64,000 bases of DNA from Engraulis encrasicolus (GCF_034702125.1 NC_085868.1:43561116-43625115); one strand, 5' to 3'. Shown: positions 48,032-61,397, counted from the stretch's first letter. Notes: a model not told the origin generated them from the letters alone. A program made the numbers and translations.

Positions 48032-48444
48032 TTTAACTGGCATTCCCCCCCCGCTTTGAATATAGTCGACCCGACTATCATGGACGGTATCTTACAGGTT
48101 TGTTACCTTGGGTAGAACGTGAAGTACGCCGAAGGGGCAACTGGTCCCTGTTACCTCGAGGAGCAGGTGGGACTGGGGGGGTAGGTGACCCAGGCGCACT
48201 GCTCGCTGGCGAACCTTGCTCAGGGACATCCGTCTGGGTGGAAGGTGGTCCTGTGCTGGTTCCCGGGGTCTCGGTTGGTGGCGCACTCCTCCGTGCATAG
48301 AAGGTCAGGGGCCAGTAGGCCCTCCTTGGATCTGGTAGGGTGGGTCCCGCATCCTGGTCCTGGTCCATGGGGCATCAATGGGGATGTCTTTTATCCAGCT
48401 GTTCCTGGAGCTGTTGTATTATTTTCTTTAATCTCTCACAGTCT
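48032..48444 (-). pseudogene. Internal segment 2: gypsy-type pol C-terminal remnant
   Basis: On the minus strand a frame (48078-48368) encodes a proline- and serine-rich tail ending LPLRRTSRSTQGNKPVRYRP before a stop. This RRS/TRS...G..P.RY ending is typical of the C-terminus of fish gypsy integrases. A polypurine tract (aaagcggggggggaa) follows at about 48046-48060, next to LTR1. The rest of the polyprotein is deleted; the frame is now fused to the truncated LTR2. It has no activity by itself. Confidence 0.6.
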
Positions 48445-49338
48445 AAACAGCACCAGGCTGCAAGAGGAAGTCTTTGTGTCCAGTGGTCCGTGTTCTCCGC
48501 AGAAACCAAAGTCAATGTCCAAGCCCAGAACACGCTGGGTATACGGTAGTCAAGTTCAGTAGGCAGAGGGGGGTCCCCGGTGACGCAGCTCGGTCCAGGT
48601 CCAGCACACCTCGGCAATAAGAGCAAGTGTTAGTCTCCGATCGGAAATCAGTTCAGCACAAAATGGAATGACAACTGCAGGTAGGCTTCTTACGTTTATC
48701 GTAGTTGGCTGGAAGCGTGGTTCGGCCCCAACCCAACTTCAAAGCCTCCTGGTCCTGTCACGATCTCCAGGCAGCACGGTTCGGGCTATAAGGCGGGGGG
48801 GTCAAGACAGCACAGACTTGAGAATGAGGAGTATACACAAAGGGTTTCTCACGTTCCTTTGAGAGAAGGCTGTGGCGTCGTCCGTCTCAGGTCCGGTTCG
48901 GTTCGGTTCGTTCGCTCGGCTTGCCACCAGCACCGCTCCTCTCCAGGCCTGCTGCTGTCTCCGGTCTGACCCCCCGCCAAATGCCCAGAGCCTCTAAAAA
49001 CACCAGTCTTTATACACCACCCCCTGATCACAACAGCGCTCCCATTGGCCAGGTAATAATTGTTCAATCAGGTGTCCCATCTCAAAGCAATCCCCAAGTC
49101 ATTATTGAGCAGCCAATGAGGTGCAAAGTAAAACCACAGCAAGTCAAACAGTGAACACAGCAATCAAAATAAAAACCATGGCAACCCAAAACCATGCAAA
49201 CATGCAATATACACACAGCAACCCAGGTAAAATCACTACGAGTAAAACATGCACTATAAAAACACTGCAAACCTAAAAACACTATATGAAAAGCACAGCA
49301 AACAAATAAAAAGATAAAATCCCCACATGTGGCTGACA
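48445..49338 (-). repeat. LTR2, minus orientation, 3' end missing
   Basis: Nearly identical to 50174-51106 of LTR3. On the minus strand it begins TGTCAGCCACATGTGGGG at 49338. About 127 bp of U5, the primer site and the start of the internal region are deleted at its other end. Confidence 0.8.
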
Positions 49339-50046
49339 TTTACCCCCCAGCTTTGAGCATAGTCGTCCCGACTATGAAGGACTAAAAGGATGGGTCATTA
49401 CCTTGACAAGACCGTCATGAGGACCATAAAGTGGCTAGCTACCATTACCTTGAGGAGCAGGATGGGATTGGGGAATTGGGCAACCCAGGCACAATGTCCA
49501 CTGGCAGTCTTCGGTCACAGCCATCCATCCGATTGGAAGGGTCTCCAACACTGGCTCTTGGTTGCGCGTTTGTTGCAGAGGTCTGTGGCCAGAAAGTCCT
49601 CCTTTGGTCTGGTGGGCCACACCACTTACAACCGAACATTACCTGTGCACCCAGGGCCCGTACTTGCACTGCCAGTTCCATGTTCCGTTCATGGCACAGC
49701 TCATCAGTCCATTCGGCCATCTCTTCCTGGAACCAACCAGCCGTTTCCTCCTTCCCGTGTTACAATGTCTTGGCTCCAACAGTGTGACTGCATACAGAGT
49801 ATCTCGCTCTACAGCACTGAACACAGAGTCCGCTTGTTCTCCAGGGAGCAGTTGTGCATGCAGTATAGTCCGTACCTGGGTGCGCCATTCCCCAAATCGC
49901 TACCGCTCTCCATTGAACTTCAAAGTCATGGAACACTAAAACCAAGCCATAAAACACAGGTGAAGCTGGAGCATTCAATTCATCTACAGATCTCAATCTA
50001 AACCTGTCTTCTGCGTCACTGGGCATCCTGCCGACTACGCCATAAA
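49339..50046 (-). mobile_element. Internal segment 1: deleted gypsy body
   Basis: About 0.7 kb between LTR3 and LTR2. On the minus strand a start codon at 50026, right at the primer site, opens MPSDAEDRFRLRSVDELNAP, probably the gag start; the frame closes at 49760. The distal part shares ccaatcccatcctgctcctc-type sequence with the pol tail of segment 2. A polypurine tract (aaagctggggggtaa) abuts LTR2. A short, TRIM/LARD-like non-autonomous derivative. Confidence 0.65.
50025..50042 (-). promoter_or_regulatory. Primer-binding site, tRNA-Ser type
   Basis: On the minus strand TGGCGTAGTCGGCAGGAT lies four bases after LTR3. As I recall the sequence, it is fully complementary to the 3' end of vertebrate tRNA-Ser (AGA/TGA) including CCA. 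Confidence 0.7.
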
Positions 50047-51106
50047 TGTCAGGGGTTATCCCTTGTTAAAAACCATTAAAAAGGTAAGGTTCGGAATGCC
50101 CAGTTCACAGAAGACAGACAAAGGATTAAAAATATATATTTTATGTTTCTATAAAAACTAAATTGTCCTTTAAAAACAGCGCCAGGCTACAAGAGGAAGT
50201 CTGTGTCCAGTGGTCCGTGTTCTCCGCAGCAACCAAAGTCAATGTCCAAGCCCAGAACACGCTGGGTATACGGTAGTCAAGTTCAGTAGGCAGAGGGGGG
50301 TCCCCGGTGACGCAGCTCGGTCCAGGTCCAGCACACCTCGGCAATAAGAGCAAGTGTTAGTCTCTGATCGGAAATCAGTTCAGCACAAAATGGAATGACA
50401 ACTGCAGGTAGGCTTCTTACGTTTATCGTAGTTGGCTGGAAGCGTGGTTCGGCCCCAACCCAACTTCAAAGCCTCCTGGTCCTGTCACGATCTCCAGGCA
50501 GCACGGTTCGGGCTATAAGGCGGGGGGGTCAAGACAGCACAGACTTGGTAAGAATGAGGAGTATACACAAAGGGTTTCTCACGTTCCTTTGAGAGAGGGC
50601 TGTGGCGTCGTCCGTCTCAGGTCCGGTTCAGTTCCGTTCCGTTCCGTTCCGTTCCGTTCGTTCGTTCGGCTTGCCACCAGCACCGCTCCTCTCCAGGCCT
50701 GCTGCTGTCTCCGGTCTGACCCCCCGCCAAATGCCAGGAGCATCTAAAAACATTCCTCTTTATACACCACCCCCTGATCACAACAGCGCTCCCATTGGCC
50801 AGGTAATAATTGTTCAATCAGGTGTCCCATCTCAAAGCAATCCCCAAGTCATTATTGAGCAGCCAATGAGGTGCAAAGTAAAACCACAGCAAGTCAAACA
50901 GTGAACACAGCAATCAAAATAAAAACCATGGCAACACCAAACCATGCAAACATGCAATATAAAAACAGCAACCCAGGTAAAATAACTATGAGTAAAACAT
51001 GCACTATAAAAACACTGCAAACCTCAAAACACACTATATTAAAAGCACGGCAAACGCAAACCACAGCAAACAATTAAAAAGATAAAATCCCCACATATGG
51101 CTGACA
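50047..51106 (-). repeat. LTR3, minus orientation, complete
   Basis: 1060 bp. On the minus strand it starts TGTCAGCCATATGTGGGG at 51106 and ends CCCCTGACA at 50047, with a TATA box (gtataaag) at 50758-50765. A short ttccg slippage array lies at about 50630-50658. Confidence 0.8.
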
Positions 51107-52168
<1,062 letters not shown>

Positions 52169-52245
52169 TGGCTCTTTGATGTAGTGGTCAGAGCCCCAGT
52201 ATGGTAGCCCAGAATGTCAGGGTTCGAGTCCCAGTGGTGCAACTC
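52169..52245 (+). other. tRNA-like sequence / SINE head
   Basis: gatgtagtggtcagag resembles an A-box. gggttcgagtccc, about 40 bp further on, is a very good B-box and T-arm. The acceptor stem does not pair convincingly, so this is a tRNA pseudogene or a SINE head rather than a working tRNA. Confidence 0.4.
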
Positions 52246-52399
52246 TTCACTACAGTAACAGAGCAAATATCCAGATAGTTGAGAAAGTAGCAGCTCCACA
52301 TTTACAGATGTGAAATGAGCATATTAACATTCAGACTCACAGAGAGAAGGTAGACACTACAGCCCAGTAGTACACACTTTCATAGTCCTATGGTAGTAA

Positions 52400-52661
52400 A
52401 GAAAGCGAAAGCTGAAAAGCGAAGGCCCACCTGGGAAACTCCAACTCCCATTGTCATTGTGACACAGCACTCCACAGTACACAAGTGTTCACTGCACACT
52501 GCAGACAACAAAATTGCATTTTATGCCTCAACCGTGCAAGGGGGCAGCCCCCAATGGCGCCCCAAGAGAGCAGTGCAGCGGGATGGTACCATGCTCAGGG
52601 TATATCTCAGTCATGGAGAAGGATGGGGGAGAGCACTGGTTAATTACTCCCCCCACCAACC
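52400..52661 (-). mobile_element. tRNA-headed SINE, copy D (5'-truncated)
   Basis: The body matches the other copies but stops at ccccccaccaacc, before the tRNA-like head, as in a 5'-truncated retrocopy. Confidence 0.8.
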
Positions 52662-53046
52662 ACTAACATTCAAGGGAACAAGACTACCTAGGACGAAATA
52701 ACCAACGGTACTGTAGGACCAGCAAGACTTCCTCACAGTTACCAATGAGCATATGAAGAGTTCAGATGCAAAACCCCCTAAGTGCCTTTTCAGAAAATAA
52801 TGTTAATTCATTTTTATTTAATATAAAACTATCAAAATTGCATATTTATTCATTTTATTTATGTAATATAACTATTTATATGTGTTATCAAGTACATGAA
52901 TGTAAACCAAACTAACAACGGGGTACTCTAAAAATATAGAAGTGCAGGTCTTCAGAAATGGAGTTAGGGGGTTTTGCATCTGAACTCTTCATATTCACAT
53001 TCTGACCCAACCAAATTATCACTGGGAATTGCATACAGACATTCCA
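52662..53046. other. Unannotated spacer between two SINEs
   Basis: An 18-bp phrase is inverted within it: atatgaagagttcagatgca at 52751-52770 and tgcatctgaactcttcatat at 52975-52994. These bracket about 200 bp of AT-rich sequence and likely mark a further small inverted-repeat element. Confidence 0.5.
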
Positions 53047-53345
53047 GGGCAGTCATGGGTAAGCAGTTTCAGCGTCAGACTTGTAGCCCAAAGGTTGCCA
53101 GTTCGACCTGCCAGGTTGGTGTGGGGAGTAATTTACCAGTGCTCTCCCCCATCCTCCTCCATGACTGAGGTACCCTGAACATGGTACCATCCTGCCGCAC
53201 TGCTCCCTTGGGGCGCCATTGGGGGCTGCCCCTTTGCATGGGAGAGGAATAAATGCAATTTTGTTGTGTGCAGTGTGCACCTGTGTGCTGTTGAGTGCTG
53301 TGTCACAATGAGAATGGGAGTTGGAGTTTCCCAGTTGGGCTTTCA
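53047..53345 (+). mobile_element. tRNA-headed SINE, copy E
   Basis: Head gggcagtcatgggtaagcag with a B-box-like agttcgacctg that is damaged; body as in the other copies. Confidence 0.8.
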
Positions 53346-53370
53346 TTGCACAGCTTTCACTTTTCAGTAC

Positions 53371-54459
53371 AAACTTCAGAAGGACTACAGTGGTATGATG
53401 ACACAATTGGTGACTTAATGGGTCACTTAAGCAATAATGTTTGGAGGTAGGGTGCGCACATCCACAAGTAGTTGTCCAGGTGCAAGACAAAAAGTAGTAG
53501 GTAGTGTGATGAAGCGGTCTGCACACTGTGTATTAACTCCAAAAATACTTTATTTCATTTAAACATATGCCATATGCCGTAAACGTCCCCTTGCCCGTTA
53601 TCACTAGAGCATAACCCACGGACTCAAGTGGCTTATTGCTTATCTAACACTGTTACACGTAATCGCTGACCAAATTTCTTTTAAGGCGCTTTAATAACAA
53701 TTCATTTGATCCGCGACAAGTTGAGGAAGTTACTCAGCGTGCGTGCGTCGTCGCGCTGCCAGACACACACTTCATTACAAAAACTAGCAAGGGGCGACAA
53801 ACATCGCAGGAATGAAATGTCTTTGCAATCACACTTATATCCCAACCACAGATGTTGCAAAGATGTGCTCTTCTTGCAGACTCCCTACCCCAACTGCAAC
53901 ATATTCTCATTACCGACGTAGATGTGCATAGAATCTTCAGTTGGAAGGTGTAGGTTTACGCTCAATTGACCACGGCTATCAGCCAATCAGAATCCACACA
54001 GTGCACAGTATTAGATTAATGAGTTTTTCCACGCAGTGTTAGATTAATTAGTTTTTCCACCTGGTATTGGATTGCAGATACTGATCCAGATAGTCTGACA
54101 CAATTTCCACTTTGAAAATCATCCAGTTGGCAAACCAATGTTTCTGTCTTTGGTAATGCAATGATGTGAGTCAATGCACAATGGTCAGTGAGCTTGTCAA
54201 TATTTTCTGCCATAAATGTTACGAATAACAGATTGTGCTGCCTTCTGTGTCATGCCCATAACCTTTACCATTGTTGGAGATCTATTGGCATAAATTATAG
54301 GCCTATGTGGGCAAAGGTGTCCCGTACATCCTCACCAAATGATGGATACAGTATGTTGCCCTACATGCACATTAAACACACTAATTAGTTCATGTTGGTG
54401 GATGACTAGTGTTCATTAAGATCGGCTGGTAGACAAATTGACTTTTCATCAAAATTGAC
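53371..54459. other. Unannotated intergenic sequence
   Basis: No gene. A 2x tandem of gttagattaat-agtttttccac lies at about 54008-54060. Confidence 0.35.
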
Positions 54460-54468
54460 ATTTAGCAA

Positions 54469-54720
54469 TAGCCTGATAAACCAGACTAAATGTGGATGTC
54501 TAATTTAGTCTGGCCTCGATGCATAATACATCCGAAGATTGTTGATGAGAACAACCTTCCCTCAAAACCCTGCCCGCTTTGATTCAAAACACATCTTTGC
54601 GTTGTAATTGGTTTGCCAGATTCATGGCATTCTGGCTTCACTGAATCATTATGCGAGGCCAGACCCACCCGTAGACAAAACATTTTGCTGTCCAGCGGGT
54701 GGCACTGGTTCACCAGGCTA
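54469..54720. mobile_element. MITE, 252 bp, exact 9-bp flanking repeat
   Basis: The ends TAGCCTGATAAACCAG and, in reverse, TAGCCTGGTGAACCAG agree at 14 of 16. ATTTAGCAA flanks on both sides (54460-54468 and 54721-54729). An internal stem pairs ccagactaaatg with taatttagtctgg near the left end. Related to 23855-24075. The 8-to-9-bp duplication fits a hAT-like element. Confidence 0.8.
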
Positions 54721-54786
54721 ATTTAGCAAACCTTGAGCATTGTAACTGGTGTTATTGTTTTCACATTTTGTTAACTGACACGCAGG

Positions 54787-56069
<1,283 letters not shown>

Positions 56070-56414
56070 TAGGGCTGCACAGTATATCGAAAATGTATCG
56101 TTATCGTGATATCACGGCTTGCAATACATATATCGCAAAAAGTTTTTAATTTTCAATAACAGCAAATGTGGTGAAAGGGTAAAAAAAATATTTAACATGT
56201 TGACATTTTAAGTTTATGCTGTATATTAGCCATGTTTTTTCCTAATAAAAAAAAAACATTGCTCGGTTGTTTTATACATGATTAAGTGTAGAGAATGGCA
56301 AGTAGAGAGGGGAAAATATATGTTTATATTAAATATTGCGAGTAATATATCGATATCTCGGTATACAGTCATGTTATCGTGTATCACATGCTTTTCTAAT
56401 ATCGTGAAGCCCTA
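56070..56414. mobile_element. hAT-like MITE, 345 bp
   Basis: The left TAGGGCTGCACAGTATATCG and right, in reverse, TAGGGCTTCACGATATTAG are inverted termini. The interior is AT-rich with atatcgatatc motifs. The flanking 8-mers GTTTAAAA and GTTTCCTG agree only in the first half. Confidence 0.65.
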
Positions 56415-56879
56415 GTTTCCTGGTTTCCTGGCATGCCTGGTGGTGTACAGTGTACTCCTCAGGGTAGTAGGGAAAAACAACGCGAGTGCTGCCTACAAAG
56501 GTGATCCCCTACCTGTGACACATACAGTAATCTGCGCTATTTAACCCTTTAGCACAGCACTATGGCTCTCTGTAATGCCATAGCAATGATGTTATGATGT
56601 AGTTAAGCATTTTCAGCAAGTGAATAGGGTTTCCGGCGACCCCTGCTGCAGTAAGAGGCTACGATCCAATAGTGTGTGTTGACCATGAAAGGTAAGGGGT
56701 ACCCTCTACAGTTCATTCACCATCGTGAAGTGAGCTTGCATGCTTTTCAACTAAAGGGATACAAGAATGAAGGGGTATAGTGCATAGCACCACATGCATA
56801 TAAGAGCGGCAGGGTGAGGGAGCAGGGGCAGCACCTGCATAATCGCACACTCTGGAAACCCATCAATTATGAATTGTCC
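56415..56879. other. Unannotated intergenic sequence
   Basis: Nothing recognised. Confidence 0.35.
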
Positions 56880-56887
56880 TGAAGGGC

Positions 56888-57134
56888 CACGGCCGTAACG
56901 TATACCCCCGCAGCCCCGGGGGGCCCTGCTCGGGTGGGGGCCCCTGGCTGGGGGGGAGTAGTTCCGAAGACATTTAAGGCGGGCCCCCCCCTCACGCGAG
57001 ACAGGGCCATATCTGTGTCGTCAACACTGAGCTGATGGACGCTGCGTGTGAATCAACGCTGGGGGTTTGCGTGGTTGGGGGGGCCCACTCTAGTATCTTG
57101 CAGGGGGGCCCCAGGTGTTTGTGTTACGCCACTG
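56888..57134. mobile_element. hAT-like MITE, 247 bp, GC-rich
   Basis: The right end, in reverse CAGTGGCGTAACACA, pairs imperfectly with the left CACGGCCGTAACGTA. A perfect 8-bp duplication TGAAGGGC flanks it (56880-56887, 57135-57142). The interior is rich in ggggcccc runs. Confidence 0.85.
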
Positions 57135-57142
57135 TGAAGGGC

Positions 57143-58290
57143 CCTGCCCCTCTACTCCTTACTACAGCATCCCTGCCTGTGCCTGTGCTGTGTGTTTATG
57201 GGGGCTGACTGCAGAGGGAGGGAGGACGGCAGCTTTGTGAAGCGTGTGGCACAGGGAACCTCTCTCGGTGCCTTGCTGGTACTGCAAGCAGGTCTCATCT
57301 CATCTGTGTGTGCCAAAGCACAAAAATCATTACAGTTGTTTCAGCTACAGACACCCATGCTTTCCTTTCATCCTGAGAGTGATGCTGTTGTAACATAGAG
57401 TTAGATATATTATGGTGACATTTGGCTCAGTGCAGGGGCTTGGAGTATATCCAAAGCCAGTAGTGTATTTTTTTTCAGATTTTTTTTCTTCCTGTTTTGG
57501 TGTTAGGTATGGGGGCATAGGGGCATAGCCATATAGAGTAATGCTTATTGCACAAAGGATACTAACAGCAAGTCTCTTTTCCTCCAAGATGGCCTGTGAC
57601 ATAGCATATAGCTTGACCACCATATGTTTATGTGTTTCCCACGCGTAAAATGGAATGTTGGGGTGGACTGGCAGCCTCATAACTCACTGTGCCTTGACTT
57701 CCTTTGCCCTCCAGTCACCAGACAAATGGAGGGCACACATCATCCTGCCATCCCTGGCATCTCCCGTGGAACTCAAGGAGTTCTGTGTTGCCCTTAGCAA
57801 CAACACCCCCTCCCCCACTCTCCTCTTTATTGGGTACAGTCATGAGGAGCGAAGAGTGGGAGAAAATAGGTCACACAGTTTGGGTGTTTTTTTTCTCACA
57901 TATGATGTAATAGGTGTGTGAAATATTTTGAGTGATAGATGCGTATAATTTCTGTCCTTATTTTAACTGTTAAAAATGTCCATACATTATATTTGTATTG
58001 GATAAAATAGTCGATATCTGCTCCATGTATTTCATCAAGAGGTTAGTGAATCATTTTATTTTTCCATGCACTGAATAATATTATAATATTATTAACAACA
58101 AAAACAACAACAACAATAAATTCAGTGTTGACATCAGCTTGACATCAAAACGTTGTATTCATCACATCTGATCCATTTTGTGCTGACAGAACCGATTATG
58201 TCTTGAAGTCCTTACTAATGATACAGTGCAGGGCACGGCAGTGCATGCTGATGACGGGGTGATGCCAAAATCATTCATATTTTCATCTAT
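57143..58290. other. Unannotated intergenic sequence
   Basis: No gene or terminal repeat recognised. Confidence 0.35.
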
Positions 58291-58294
58291 TTAA

Positions 58295-60297
58295 AGGTGC
58301 CCTATTATGCTATTTAGAATAACTTTCATTGTTAATATTTTGCTTTACTGTGGTTAGTGGAGTTAATTTTGAATGATCACTTGTTTTCATGTCCATTATT
58401 TTTTATCATTGTGTACATGCACCCTACGCCGCCTGTTTGAAACGCGTGGAAGTGCAGAATGTTACACCCTTCAACATTCTGAAATCTCGACGCAGCATGG
58501 AGCGTTTCATCAAGCATTCTATTACTAATATTACGTCAGCAGCACAACTGTTTTTGACCTGGAATCCAACCCTGTAGCCTATGTCTAAAGTTGACAGCCA
58601 AATAGTTCACCCAATGTCCACAATTAATCTGAAAAGGACGCATCATAAGTCCCACGTTGTTATTTGTGCACCTTGCTGTGTCATTTGCTAAAACCCAGTC
58701 CCTATCCAATGCGATTCTTCCGTGCATGGGCTTCAGTTTGATTTCAAAATCGCTTGGGACAATTAGGCTGCCATTAATCTGAGAAAGAGTTGAAAGCAGG
58801 GCTGTAGTACTCGAGTCCGGACTCGGCCCGAGTCCGGTCTCAGGTCCGTTTTTTTTTTAATGGACTTGGACTTGTCTCGGACTCGGTATTGTTTGGACTT
58901 GGACTTGTCTTGGACTCGGACAATGGTCTTTCCAAATTAGGCTTTTAGACTCGCCGGGTCTGTCATTAAGTTTTGTTTAGAACACTGGCCATCATAGATT
59001 GTAAAGTGGAGCTTGAAATCCAATAACAAACAAGTTTTGTCTTCACATCCATGCCATATAGGTTATCTTCTAAGGTTCACACTATTGACATTCATCCTTT
59101 TCATTGTCAAACACTGACCGACATGTGACTCGGACTTGACTTGGACTCGAATCTTTTTGGACTCGGTCTTTTCTCGGACTCGAACCTCTTTGGACTCGGA
59201 CTTGTCTCGGACTTGACTAATACTGGTCTTGGACTTGTCTTGGACTCTACAAAGGTGGACTTGACTACAGCCCTGGTTGAAAGTGCTGGGTACAGGCTAT
59301 TGCTTCCGATTTGAGGTTTCATGAAATAATACGCATATTGCATATGATGCGTAATAACGCGATTGTGACCATATTTAAAAAAAAAAAAAAAAAAACTAAT
59401 AGCCATCTGCGCTGTCTTGTTTATTTCTGATATCCTGCGCTGAAGAATCTTTATCTCAAACATTATTAACGCAACAGTAGGGGCCTGATTGGTTAACCCG
59501 CTGTCTAGCCTTGCATAGCCTACTGTAGCCCTAAAGTTGAAGTTATCAGCCAAGTTTACTGCTCGCAAACAGACAAGTGTCGCGCTGGTCTAGGTGGGAG
59601 AAGTCTAGATCTGCTGTTGACAGGTGGAAATTTGAAGACACAAAGAATGTTCTGGGATTGAAATCAGATCACATTCCCTTGTTAATGACAAGTTAACCTT
59701 CTCAAAATAGGCTTTCCAATAAGCTAATCATCTGCAATTGCTGTACACAGTTCAAAGGATAGGCCTATTTATTCAGCGAAGTTGTGGACATTTTCTTCGC
59801 TCCCGCGGCAGCCCCCATCTGGCTGTCAAAGACGCAGTCCGAAATTGAAAGAGTGCGCCCAGTAAGACAAGGGCACGACTTGTCGGACTCAAACCTATCA
59901 ATTCAACGTCTGTCAGTGATATCAGACACCCTATTTGTGATATGAACTCCGTGTTCAAATTCGTCCTGTGGTCTATTTGCAAGCCAGCCTGACTAGGCTA
60001 CTGAGCGCACGCGTTGTTGGCTTTTAAAAATGAGTTTCTGTTTGCTCGTTGTCTGTAGGCCTAATGCACAATGGTGATAGGCTATGCTTCATAAAAATAC
60101 ATTTCAAGGTATTTTCAGGTGCATGGTTTCATTTTAGTAACTGCATTTCTATTTAGTCCCCGGCAGAAATGATGCGCCCACTGGATTGGAAGCGCAATGG
60201 GCAGTCCTCGATGGATTTCACCAAACTTTTACATACAACAGATGCTGTGTAACCCAATAAATGGGTAGTGGACATGAAAAAGCATAATAGGACCCCT
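58295..60297. mobile_element. TTAA-flanked element, about 2.0 kb
   Basis: The left AGGTGCCCTATTATGC and right, in reverse, AGGGGTCCTATTATGC are inverted termini. TTAA lies at 58291-58294 and 60298-60301, fitting a piggyBac- or Kolobok-type target. The interior codes for nothing recognisable and hosts the hAT MITE at 58797-59275. Net length without it is about 1.5 kb. Confidence 0.7.
58797..59275. mobile_element. Nested hAT-like MITE, 479 bp
   Basis: Ends CAGGGCTGTAGT and, in reverse, CAGGGCTGTAGT, with an exact 8-bp duplication GTTGAAAG (58789-58796, 59276-59283). Both halves hold degenerate tandem ttggactcg/tctcggactcg units, which create a repetitive minus-strand frame that is not a gene. 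Confidence 0.9.
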
Positions 60298-60301
60298 TTA
60301 A

Positions 60302-61230
60302 GTAATTGTTAATTTTGGATACTTCTAAAGAGCAACAAGAATAGGTTTGCATCAAAGAAACTAGAATGCTTGGGAATCAGAGACATCCAGAGATATTACA
60401 TCACAGCTATAATTGCAGACATTGTCTTAATCAAACAGTATTATCAAGGTCCTTTTTATTTGCCGTAACCGACCTCCCAATAATTAAATGTATTTAAAAC
60501 GCGTTGAAGCCAAAGCGCCTCAATTATTAACCAACTTCTAGTTATTTCTCTAAACTAAATCACCCCACTTACATAATGTTAGGAGACATGGATATAAGGT
60601 TTACAATTAATATCAAAGGCTGTGTATTTCTTAATGAAGGTGTAGAAGGGCTTCTCTAATAAAATAGTCCTTCGAACAGACTTTCAGATGTTTCACTCAT
60701 GGTTGACGCTTTCAACATCAATCGAACATATTAACATTTGTATCCATTCTTATAAATTATTAGCCAACATTTTTTGTATATTTGGAAGTTTCTCAGTCAT
60801 CCTCATTCAAACTCACATACGTACATGACCTTCCTTGTATTATATTTCAGAAAAGTATCAAAGACAGGAAAGAGACACACCCCCCCCCCCCCCATCCCAC
60901 CATTGACCCACATACATACATAGAATACATAAGTACTTGAGATGGACTTCCCTGTCCGCTTTTTGGCCCGGTTTTGCCACGATTTGTCAGTTAAACAGAT
61001 TTTTAGGAATTGAGACGTTTTTTTTTGTTCTATTGGAGTTCAATCGTGAGTCTCACATCGTGTAGTGTACATGGGGTAACGAGAAGATACTTTACCTCAC
61101 GACCAGGTTGCAAGCAGCAATTGTTTGGTTGCAAGAAAATCCAAACAGTTTGAAAGTCTTGTCGCCCCACGTGAATGAATCGCAAAGCTGAAGCAGTGCT
61201 CAGACCCGATACTATGGTTTCAAATTACCC
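60302..61230. other. Unannotated intergenic sequence
   Basis: AT-rich with a C-run at about 60879-60895. No gene recognised. Confidence 0.35.
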
Positions 61231-61284
61231 ATGCACAAATCCCAAGGGCAGAGCGATATGCACAAATCCCAAGGGCAGAGCGAT
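61231..61284 (+). repeat. 27-bp tandem duplication
   Basis: Two exact copies of a 27-bp unit beginning atgcacaaatcccaaggg. Confidence 0.9.
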
Positions 61285-61397
61285 TCGCCCTTCAGCGCAT
61301 CCTCAGTTTCACCTCAGCAAGACGGAATCCCCATCATCTGAGGAGAGCTAAATTGTTCCCTGTCATGGTATTGTTGCAGAGAAATGCACCACATACG

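Larger units (their letters stand above)
46904..51106. mobile_element. Composite of three gypsy-type LTRs in one microsatellite
   Basis: The order is LTR1 (+), internal segment 2 (-), partial LTR2 (-), internal segment 1 (-), LTR3 (-). The outer ends are TGTCAGCC and GGCTGACA. Left of the unit is a GAGA/GTGT tract and right of it a GTGT/GAGA tract, so the whole block probably sits in one original microsatellite. Members of the set are short, non-coding or nearly so, and none has a reverse transcriptase. Confidence 0.75.

Noticed and set aside
52169..52245. Functional tRNA gene
   Set aside because: No paired acceptor stem and no clear anticodon arm.
59107..59568. 153-codon minus-strand frame with repeated FESxxSPSPKR
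   Set aside because: Produced by ggactcg-type tandem units of the nested hAT MITE.
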